A DNA stretch of 64,000 bases, taken from assembly GCA_963764585.1 (NCBI GenBank), contig CAVXTB010000016.1, forward strand, positions 62,001 through 126,000, read 5' to 3'. The position numbers were made by a program, and so were the translations under genes. Origin of the DNA: JAOPZW01 sp963764585 (GTDB lineage: Bacteria; Actinomycetota; Thermoleophilia; Solirubrobacterales; Solirubrobacteraceae). This document shows, piece by piece, positions 49,686 through 56,576 of the stretch (the stretch's first letter is position 1; the number at the start of each line of letters is the position of its first letter). The notes under the pieces are model-generated. The model was not told the origin of the DNA, did no database searches, and saw nothing but the letters and a program-made list of their open reading frames with translations.

Positions 49686-49711
49686 TAAAGCCCGCCGCGC
49701 TCGCGGCCGAT
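49686..49711 (+). promoter_or_regulatory. Sigma-28-type promoter of the CHAP gene
   Basis: TAAAG at 49686 and GCCGATGA at 49706, spacing 20. The ATG at 49710 lies inside the -10, and GTG 49722 is 16 nt from its first base. Confidence 0.58.
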
Positions 49712-49721
49712 GACCAGGACA

Positions 49722-50336
49722 GTGAGCCTGCAAGCCGTCATCGCCCGCATCGCGGAGATCGACCAGATCGTCGCGCCCAAGCCGCCTGCCGCGCCGTCGT
49801 CCACTGGCGCCCAGAGCGGCTTTCTGTCGTCCTTGAACGGCGTGCAGTACAGCTCGTCGCTGGCCGCTCCGGCCGGCGCGCCGGCCGCGGGCGGCGGCGC
49901 CGGCGGGGCGCTGGCCGCGGCGCAGGCCGAGGTCGGGCAGGCCGAGCAGCCGCCCGGCTCCAACGACTCGCCGCGCATCGCCGGGTACCGCGCCGCCACG
50001 GCGGGCAGCGGCGTCGGGCCGTGGTGCGCCTACTTCGTCTCGTGGGCCTCCGCGCAGGCCGGCACGCCGCTCGGCGAGGCGGGCCAGGGCTTCGGCTCGG
50101 TCAGCGCCCTGTACAGCTGGGCGCAGCGCACCGGCCGCGCGACGCCGGCCGGCCCCGGCGTTCGCCCGAACCCGGGAGACCTCATCGTCTGGGGCGGCCG
50201 CCACGTGGGCATCGTGGAGTCCGTCGACGCCGACGGCTCGATCCACACGATCGAGGGCAACTCCTCCAACGCCGTGTCGCGGCGCACGTACGGGCCCGAC
50301 GGCGGCGGCGCCACCGGGTACGTGCGGATCGGCTGA
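49722..50336 (+). CDS. CHAP-domain peptidoglycan hydrolase, sigma-28 linked
   Basis: 204 residues from GTG 49722 (208 from ATG 49710, which is inside the predicted -10). The C-terminal half is a CHAP amidase/endopeptidase domain: GPWCAYFVSWASAQAG with the catalytic Cys, GDLIVWGGRHVGIVES with the catalytic His, and TIEGNSSNAV. No signal peptide. The N-terminus VSLQAVIARIAEIDQIV resembles that of the operon transglycosylase (VSITSIDARVQELQTMV), suggesting a shared export or docking signal. It probably opens the wall for flagella or acts in daughter cell separation of motile cells. Confidence 0.8.
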   Translation: MSLQAVIARIAEIDQIVAPKPPAAPSSTGAQSGFLSSLNGVQYSSSLAAPAGAPAAGGGAGGALAAAQAEVGQAEQPPGSNDSPRIAGYRAATAGSGVGPWCAYFVSWASAQAGTPLGEAGQGFGSVSALYSWAQRTGRATPAGPGVRPNPGDLIVWGGRHVGIVESVDADGSIHTIEGNSSNAVSRRTYGPDGGGATGYVRIG

Positions 50337-50368
50337 TCGGGGCACGCGCCTGCTAGACAGAGGGGCGC

Positions 50369-51556
50369 ATGGAGCTGCGCCCGGCCACGCGTGAGGAGTT
50401 CGACGAGTTCAGCGAATCGGCGCTGTGGGCGTTCCATCGCGTCTACACCGACCACGATCGCGAGCGCTACCGGCACATCGACGAGCCCGAGCGCTCGCTG
50501 GCCTGGTTCGACGACGGGCGGATCGTCGCCACGGCGTCCGCGTTCACGCGCTCGGTGACGATCCCGGGCGCGGTCGTCCCGTGCGCGGCGGTGACCGCGA
50601 TCGCCGTCGTCCCCACCCACCGTCGCCGCGGGCTCTTGACGTCGATGATGCGCCGCCAGCTCGACGACGTGCGCGCGCGCGGCGACGCGCTGGCGGTCCT
50701 GTGGGCTTCGGAGGGAGCGATCTACGCGCGCTACGGATACGGCGTCGCGACGCGCGCGGCGCGGCTCGTGGCGCGGCGCCCTGCGGCGCGGCTGGCGTCG
50801 GCGCCCGACATCGGCGAGTCGCTGCGCGCCGGCCCTGCCGGCGACCACGTCGAGGCGATGCGCGCCGTCTACGAGCGCGTGCGCCCGCACCGCCCGGGGA
50901 TGCTGGACCGCCCCGGCCCGTGGTGGGGCGACCGCTTGAACGACCCGGAGAGCGAGCGCCACGGCGCCCAGCCGCTGCAGGCGGCGGTCGTCGAGGACGG
51001 CTACGCGATCTACGCGGTGCGCCCCGAATGGGGCGACGAGGGCCCAGCCGGCGACGTCGGCGTGCGCGAGCTCGTCGCGGCGACCGCGCAGGCGCGCGCA
51101 CGCATCTGGGCCTTCCTGATCGACCAGGACCTCACGCGCACGGTCAGCTGGCGCCTCGCGCCGGTCGACGAGCCACTGTGGCTGATGCTCACCGATCCGC
51201 GGGCGCTGCGGACGGTCGTCTTCGACGGCATGTGGCTGCGGCTGGTCGACGTCGCCGCGGCGCTGTCCGCGCGGACGTACGCGATCGACCCGGACGTCGT
51301 GATCGAGGTCTTCGACGAGTTCTGCCCGTGGAACGCGGGCCGGTACCGGCTCGCGGGCGGCTCGTGCTCGCGGGTCTCCGACTCGCCCGATCTGGCGCTT
51401 GACGTCGGCGCCCTGGCGTCGGCGTACCTGGGCGGGACGACCCTGCTCGAGCTGGCGGCCGCGGGGCGCGTCCATGAGCTGTCGCCGGGCGCGGTGGCGC
51501 GAGCGTCGGCGGCGTTCCGGGGGGCGGTGGCGCCTTGGTGTCCGGAGACGTTCTGA
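50369..51556 (+). CDS. Eis-like GNAT acetyltransferase
   Basis: 395 residues. The N-terminal GNAT domain starts MELRPATREEFDEFSESALW, has AVTAIAVVPTHRRRGLLTSM (acetyl-CoA loop R/Q-x-x-G-x-A type, here RRRGLL) and SEGAIYARYGYGVATRAARL, which is the Eis-family motif. A second GNAT-like and a C-terminal SCP2-like domain complete the usual about 400 residues. Eis proteins acetylate amines on aminoglycosides or proteins. The substrate here is unknown. It follows the CHAP gene by 32 nt but is not evidently flagellar. Confidence 0.82.
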   Translation: MELRPATREEFDEFSESALWAFHRVYTDHDRERYRHIDEPERSLAWFDDGRIVATASAFTRSVTIPGAVVPCAAVTAIAVVPTHRRRGLLTSMMRRQLDDVRARGDALAVLWASEGAIYARYGYGVATRAARLVARRPAARLASAPDIGESLRAGPAGDHVEAMRAVYERVRPHRPGMLDRPGPWWGDRLNDPESERHGAQPLQAAVVEDGYAIYAVRPEWGDEGPAGDVGVRELVAATAQARARIWAFLIDQDLTRTVSWRLAPVDEPLWLMLTDPRALRTVVFDGMWLRLVDVAAALSARTYAIDPDVVIEVFDEFCPWNAGRYRLAGGSCSRVSDSPDLALDVGALASAYLGGTTLLELAAAGRVHELSPGAVARASAAFRGAVAPWCPETF

Positions 51557-51918
51557 GGCCGGTCGTCCGCTTGTGCGTGCGGCGCTGCGCTGCCGGGGCA
51601 GTGAGGGGGAGAAGCCGCTGGGGTCGCGCCGCCGTGGCGTCGTGCCTCGTCGTGTGGGCTGCGCAATGGGGCGCGTGCGGTTCCTCCACAGGCGAGCGGC
51701 GGCGTGCCAACTCGGCGTTGCGTGGTTCTTTGACCACCGTATAGGTGGCAAAAGCACCACGCAACGCAATTTCGCCCGCGGCGGCCGCCCCGGCGCCACC
51801 CCAACGCCGGTGCACACCGCGCTCGCCAGCGGCACCGCAAACCTTCTCCCCCTCGATGCCCTGGCCGCGCGGAGCGGGAGTGGCCGGCGGAGGACGGAAC
51901 GAAGCGGCGGACGCCGCC
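51557..51918. other. Intergenic region between convergent genes, no supported gene
   Basis: About 360 bases between the acetyltransferase and purM stops. No frame with a recognisable product was found. It contains a large inverted repeat (51715-51767). Confidence 0.55.
51715..51767. repeat. Long inverted repeat between convergent genes
   Basis: The outer 12-base arms GCGTTGCGTGGT (51715-51726) and ACCACGCAACGC (51756-51767) are perfect complements. Inside, TTTG/CAAA and CCACC/GGTGG pair around a GTATA loop. The AT-rich bulges and position suggest a bidirectional terminator or a palindromic mobile element relic. Confidence 0.7.
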
Positions 51919-52962
51919 CTACACCCCCGGCGCCACCACCCGCCCACCATCCCCCGTGACAATCCCGATCCGAGCGGTCCCCGCATGGTGCGCCCCGAGC
52001 AGCGCCACCGCATCCGCCGCGCGGTCCTCCGGCACCAGGGCCACGAAGCCGCAGCCCATGTTGAAGATGTCCCACATCTCGGCGACGGGGACGTCGCCGA
52101 CCTCCGCGACGAGCGTGCAGATCCCCGGTACCGGCAGCGGATCGGAGATCGTGAAGCCGAGCCGCGAGCCGCCCAGGCGCAGGAGGTTGCGCAGGCCGCC
52201 GCCGGTGACGTGCGCCAGGCCGTGGACGGGGATGTCGGAGCGCAGCAGCTCGAGGACCGCGCGCACGTAGATGACGGTCGGCTCGAGCAGCGCGTCGGCG
52301 ACCGAGCGGCCCTCGAGGGCGGCGGGGCGGTCGCGCAGCGTGAGCCCGCCCTCCTCGAGCAGCGCCCGGCGCGCGAGCGTGTAGCCGTTGGAATGCAGGC
52401 CGCTCGACGGCAGGCCGATGATCGCGTCGCCAGGGCGCGCGTCGTCGCCGGTGACGATCGCGTCCAGCGCGACCGTGCCGAACGCGGTGCCGCACAGGTC
52501 GAAGCCGCCCGGCGACGGGTGGCCGCGGATGAGCTCGGGCAGGACGGCCAGCTCGCCTCCCGGGATCTCGACGCCCGCGGCCTGCGCGCCGATCTTCAAG
52601 CCCACGCCGATCCGCGCCAGCGCATCGGGATCGGCCTGCTCGACCGCGAGGTAGTCGAGCATCGCGATCGGCTCGGCGCCGACGCAGATGAGGTCGTTGA
52701 CGTTCATCGCGATGCAGTCGATGCCAACGGTCTCGAGGCGATCGGCCTGCTCGGCGACGACGATCTTCGAGCCGACGCCGTCGGTCGACACGGCGATGCC
52801 GAGGTTCGGCGCCACGCGCAGGACCGAGGCGTAGTGGCCGCTGGGCAGCACCGAGGCGCTGGGCCGGTCGAGCTCGATCGTCCGCAGGACCCCGACGAGA
52901 GCGTCGACGGCGCGATCGGCCTGGCTGGTGTCGACGCCCGCGGCGGCGTAGGAGTCGCTCAT
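51919..52962 (-). CDS. purM: Phosphoribosylformylglycinamidine cyclo-ligase PurM
   Basis: 347 residues from MSDSYAAAGVDTSQADRAVD. GIAVSTDGVGSKIVVAEQAD, GIDCIAMNVNDLICVGAEPI, DAIIGLPSSGLHSNGYTLAR and VHGLAHVTGGGLRNLLRLG are the canonical PurM motifs. The enzyme forms AIR from FGAM with ATP in purine synthesis. ATG overlaps the uppP stop (ATGA). The long frame upstream is a shadow of uppP. Confidence 0.96.
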   Translation of the reverse strand: MSDSYAAAGVDTSQADRAVDALVGVLRTIELDRPSASVLPSGHYASVLRVAPNLGIAVSTDGVGSKIVVAEQADRLETVGIDCIAMNVNDLICVGAEPIAMLDYLAVEQADPDALARIGVGLKIGAQAAGVEIPGGELAVLPELIRGHPSPGGFDLCGTAFGTVALDAIVTGDDARPGDAIIGLPSSGLHSNGYTLARRALLEEGGLTLRDRPAALEGRSVADALLEPTVIYVRAVLELLRSDIPVHGLAHVTGGGLRNLLRLGGSRLGFTISDPLPVPGICTLVAEVGDVPVAEMWDIFNMGCGFVALVPEDRAADAVALLGAHHAGTARIGIVTGDGGRVVAPGV

Positions 52963-53780
52963 CCGCCTCGATTCTGCCAAGCCTTGCGGAGCACCACCGC
53001 GGCGAGCAGCGCGCGGTACGCGGCGTAGGGCGCCAGCGACCGGTCGCGCTCGACCTGGCGGATGAGCCACGTCGATGCGAGCGTCGAAGCGAACGCCGCG
53101 CCGACCCCCGCGGCGAAGGCGCGGCGCACGCCCGGGGGCAGCCCGCGGCGGGCCAGGCGCACGCCCTTCAGCACGCTCGCCCCGACGATGATGGGCAGCG
53201 CGACGTGGCGCGACAGCTCGTTGGCATCGGTGCGGTCGAAGCCGCGAGCGCGCGCCGCCGCGAGCGTCATCCCGTTGCGCGAGACCCCCGGCACCAGCGC
53301 GCACGCCTGCGCGACGCCGAGCGCGAGCGCGTCGACGAGCCCGGCCTCGGAGCGCCGGCGGCCGCCCGGCCCGCGCCGGTCGGCGATCGCCATCGCCGCG
53401 GATCCGAGCAGCAGGCCGACCGCGATCGTCGGCGGCGTGCCCAGCCGCTCCTCGATCGGGCGCTCGAGCGTGTAGCCGACGATCGCCGGCGGCACGAAGG
53501 AGCCGAGCACGAGCGTCAGGCGGCGCCGATCGAACCCGCGCGTCGCCTCGGCCACCTCGACGCGCAGCCCGACGAGCAGCGCCGCGGCGGTCCCGGCGTG
53601 CAGTGCGACCTCGAAGGCCTTGCGCAGCTCGCCGTCGAGCTCGACGTACGGCCAGCCCAGCAGCCACGGCACGAGTGTCGTGTGCGCCGACGAGGAGACC
53701 GGCAGCAGCTCGGCCGGCCCGTGCAGGGCGCCGAGCGCCAGCGCGTGGCGGACCGGTAGCGCGTCCTCAGGCCGTGGCAT
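52959..53780 (-). CDS. uppP: Undecaprenyl-diphosphatase UppP (BacA-like)
   Basis: 273 residues, a polytopic membrane protein. LGALHGPAELLPVSSSAHTT corresponds to the 'E..PvSSt.H' active-site motif and ACALVPGVSRNGMTLAAARA to the 'PG.SRSg.T' motif (Asn for Ser here). It recycles the lipid carrier needed for wall and surface-glycan synthesis. It overlaps dedA by 14 nt, so dedA-uppP-purM are co-transcribed. Confidence 0.9.
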   Translation of the reverse strand: MPRPEDALPVRHALALGALHGPAELLPVSSSAHTTLVPWLLGWPYVELDGELRKAFEVALHAGTAAALLVGLRVEVAEATRGFDRRRLTLVLGSFVPPAIVGYTLERPIEERLGTPPTIAVGLLLGSAAMAIADRRGPGGRRRSEAGLVDALALGVAQACALVPGVSRNGMTLAAARARGFDRTDANELSRHVALPIIVGASVLKGVRLARRGLPPGVRRAFAAGVGAAFASTLASTWLIRQVERDRSLAPYAAYRALLAAVVLRKAWQNRGG

Positions 53781-54420
53781 CCGCGGTTCGCCCGCGGTTG
53801 CGCCGCCAGCGCACGACCAGGTAGCCGATGCCCAGGACGATCAGGACGGCCACCGTGTAATCGACGTAGTGCAGGGAGTTCTTCCAGTCCTCCCAGTTCG
53901 CGCCGACCTCGCGCCCGATCCACGTGAGCATGAAGACCCACGGCACGCAGCCGGCGAGCGTGAACGCCGTGAACTTCCAGAACGGCATCCGCGCCACGCC
54001 GGCCGGCAGCGAGATGAAGGTGCGGATGATCGGCAGCATGCGGCTGAAGAACACCGCCGCCGAGCCGTAGCGCTCGAACCAGCGCTCGGCCCACTGCAGG
54101 TGCGAAGGCTTGACGTGGAAGAACTTCCCGTGGCGCTCGAGCAGCTCGATGCGCCCGTAGTAGCCGACCGCGTAGGCGATCCACGAGCCGACGACGTTGC
54201 CCGCGACGCCGACGGCCACCGCCGCCCACAGCGGGTACTCGCCGTTGTGGACGTTGAACCCGGCGAACAGCATGGTCGCCTCCGACGGGATCGGGATGCA
54301 GGCGCTCTCGGGCGCCATGAGCAGGAAGATCCCGGGCAGCCCGAGGTCGCCGACGACGTTCGTAGCGAACGTGGCCAGCTTGTCGGTGACCGACGCCAGA
54401 ACGAGGACGGCCGCAAGCAC
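53767..54420 (-). CDS. DedA/SNARE-associated family membrane protein
   Basis: 217 residues from GTG 54420. Membrane protein with family motifs IFLLMAPESACIPIPSEATM, GNVVGSWIAYAVGYYGR and FFSRMLPIIRTFISLPAGVA (the 'F.Rf.P..R...~.~AG' motif). DedA proteins support membrane homeostasis, and some flip undecaprenyl phosphate, which suits its place before uppP. Start chosen at the GTG before the first hydrophobic helix; the frame is open further upstream into the divergent promoter. Confidence 0.88.
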   Translation of the reverse strand: MLAAVLVLASVTDKLATFATNVVGDLGLPGIFLLMAPESACIPIPSEATMLFAGFNVHNGEYPLWAAVAVGVAGNVVGSWIAYAVGYYGRIELLERHGKFFHVKPSHLQWAERWFERYGSAAVFFSRMLPIIRTFISLPAGVARMPFWKFTAFTLAGCVPWVFMLTWIGREVGANWEDWKNSLHYVDYTVAVLIVLGIGYLVVRWRRNRGRTADATA

Positions 54421-54472
54421 GGGGGCTAGGGTAGCGGCGTCCCGCGCACCCGGCCCCGTAGGCTTGCGCGCC

Positions 54473-55561
54473 GTGGCCGTTCCGCTCTTCGACCCCAGCA
54501 CCCCGCTCGCGCCCCTGCGCCGCCGCATCTCGGAGGCCATCGAGGACGTCCTCGATCGCGGGCAGTTCATCCTCGGCCCGGAGGTCGCGGCCTTCGAGCA
54601 GGAGTTCGCCGCCTACCTGGGCGCCGAGCACGTCATCGGCGTCGCCAACGGCACCGAGGCGCTGACGCTGGCGCTGCGCGCGCTCGACGTCGGCCCCGGC
54701 GACGACGTCGTCGTGCCGTCGTTCACCTTCTACGCCTCGGCCGAGGCGATCCCGCCGACCGGCGCGCGCCCGGTCTTCTGCGACGTCGATCCCGAGACGT
54801 TCTGCGCCACGCCCGAGACGGTCAAGGCCGCGCTGACGCCGCGCACGAAGGCGGTCATCGTCGTCCACCTGTTCGGCAACGTCGCCCCGATCGCCGAGAT
54901 CGAGGCCCTCGGCGTGCCGGTCATCGAGGACTCCGCGCAGGCCGCCGGCTCGGTCGGTCCCGAGGGGCGCCCCGGCGCGCTGGGCACGATCGCGACGTTC
55001 TCGTTCTACCCCTCCAAGAACCTCGGCGCGTTCGGCGACGGCGGCGCCATCGCCACCCGCGAGGCCGCCCTCGACGAGGCCGTGCGCACGCTGCGCTTCC
55101 ACGGCTCCAAGGACAAGGTCACCTACGAGCGCGTGGGCTACAACTCGCGCCTGGACGAGATGCAGGCGGCCATCCTGCGCGTCCAGCTGCCCGAGCTCGA
55201 CCGCTGGGCCGCCCACCGCCGCGACGTCGGCGACTGGTACGCGCAGGCGGGCCTCGGCGAGCTGGCGGCCCTCCCGCGGCCGACCGACGGCGCCCGCCCC
55301 GCCTGGCACCTCTACGTCATCCGCCACGAGCGCCCCGACGACGTCAAGGCGGCGCTGGCGGCGAAGGACATCGGCTCCAGCGGCTACTACCGCACGCCGA
55401 TCCACCGCCAGCCCGCGATGGCCGAATGGGGCAACGGCGTCGAGCTCCCGTTCACCGACGAGCTCGCGCGCACGCACCTGGCCCTGCCGATCTCGGCCGC
55501 GCTGACGCGCGACCAGGTCGACGAGGTCGTGGCCGCCGTGCGCGATGCGAATCTGGGTTGA
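54473..55561 (+). CDS. DegT/DnrJ/EryC1 family sugar aminotransferase
   Basis: 362 residues from GTG 54473. VPLFDPSTPLAPLRRRISEA, FEQEFAAYLGAEHVIGVANG, PSFTFYASAEAI, EDSAQAAGS, and TFSFYPSKNLGAFGDGGAIA with the PLP-binding Lys near 181. These enzymes aminate nucleotide-bound keto sugars for surface glycans. It overlaps the next gene by 17 nt. Confidence 0.92.
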   Translation: MAVPLFDPSTPLAPLRRRISEAIEDVLDRGQFILGPEVAAFEQEFAAYLGAEHVIGVANGTEALTLALRALDVGPGDDVVVPSFTFYASAEAIPPTGARPVFCDVDPETFCATPETVKAALTPRTKAVIVVHLFGNVAPIAEIEALGVPVIEDSAQAAGSVGPEGRPGALGTIATFSFYPSKNLGAFGDGGAIATREAALDEAVRTLRFHGSKDKVTYERVGYNSRLDEMQAAILRVQLPELDRWAAHRRDVGDWYAQAGLGELAALPRPTDGARPAWHLYVIRHERPDDVKAALAAKDIGSSGYYRTPIHRQPAMAEWGNGVELPFTDELARTHLALPISAALTRDQVDEVVAAVRDANLG

Positions 55562-56531
55562 CCTCACCAACAGCCCGCACGTGCTCGTGCTGCGGCCGAT
55601 CATCGACGTTCTGCGCGCGCGGGGCGCCGAGGTCCGCGTCACCGCGCGCGACTTCGCGCAGACGATCCAGCTGTGCGAGCGCCTGGGCGTCGAGCACGAG
55701 GTCATCGGCCGCCACCGCGGCGAGCGCCTGGTGGCCAAGGCGATCGGCCTGGCCGACCGGTCGGCGGCGCTGACGCGCTGGGCGCGGCGCGCCGGGCGCT
55801 TCGACCTCGCGCTCGGCCACGGCTCCAACGACGTCACAGTTGCCGCGCGGCTGCTGCGCATCCCCTGCTCGACGATGTTCGACTACGAGTGGGCGACGGT
55901 CCAGCACACGATCAACTGCCGCCTGGCCCAGGCGGTCGTCGTGCCCGAGGCGATCCCGCCCGAGCGCCTGGACCGCTACGGCGCGCGGCGCAAGCTGCAG
56001 CGCTACCCGGGGCTGAAGGAGGAGTACTACCTGGCCGACTTCGAGCCCGATCGCGCCGTCATCGACGAGCTCGGCCTCGACGACGCCCAGCCGATCGCGG
56101 TCGTGCGCACGCCGCCGTCGGTGTCGCTCTACCACCGCTTCGAGAACGACCTCTTCGCGCGCGTGCTCGACCGCCTGCGCGGCACCCAGACCGTCGTGCT
56201 GCCGCGCGTCGAGCAGCAGCGCGCCCAGCTCGACGGCTTCGTCGTGCCCGAGCGCGCGATCGACGCCCAGTCGCTCGTCGCCCTGGCCGACGTCGTGGTC
56301 AGCGCCGGCGGCACGATGAACCGTGAGGCGGTCGCGCTCGGCACGCCGGTGTGGACGACGTTCGAGGGCCGCCTCGGCGCGGTCGACGAGCGCCTCATCG
56401 CCGAGGGCCGGCTGCGCCGCCTGGAGGATCCCGAGCAGCTCGAGCTGACCAAGCGCACGGGCGCCGCGGGCGAGCGCGTGCGCCGCGACCCGGCACTGCT
56501 GGCCGACCTGCTCGGCGCGCCCCTGCACTGA
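55545..56531 (+). CDS. DUF354-type glycosyltransferase-like protein
   Basis: 328 residues. MRIWVDLTNSPHVLVLRPII is the DUF354 start (I.iDi.h..hv..f..~i..L). ALGHGSNDVTVAARLLRIPC and VVSAGGTMNREAVALGTPVW (GGGTM-like donor motif) point to a GT-B fold related to UDP-GlcNAc 2-epimerases and glycosyltransferases. Substrate unknown. It belongs to the aminotransferase unit and precedes the sigma-28-linked glycosyltransferases. Confidence 0.82.
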   Translation: MRIWVDLTNSPHVLVLRPIIDVLRARGAEVRVTARDFAQTIQLCERLGVEHEVIGRHRGERLVAKAIGLADRSAALTRWARRAGRFDLALGHGSNDVTVAARLLRIPCSTMFDYEWATVQHTINCRLAQAVVVPEAIPPERLDRYGARRKLQRYPGLKEEYYLADFEPDRAVIDELGLDDAQPIAVVRTPPSVSLYHRFENDLFARVLDRLRGTQTVVLPRVEQQRAQLDGFVVPERAIDAQSLVALADVVVSAGGTMNREAVALGTPVWTTFEGRLGAVDERLIAEGRLRRLEDPEQLELTKRTGAAGERVRRDPALLADLLGAPLH

Positions 56532-56532
56532 C

Positions 56533-56558
56533 TCAAGCCGCCTGGACGTACGTCCGAT
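56533..56558 (+). promoter_or_regulatory. Sigma-28-type promoter of glycosyltransferase pair
   Basis: TCAAGCC at 56533 and TCCGATGA at 56553, spacing 20. It begins right after the DUF354 stop. It suggests the next two genes are expressed with the flagellum. Confidence 0.5.
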
Positions 56559-56576
56559 GACATGGGGGATCCGTTG

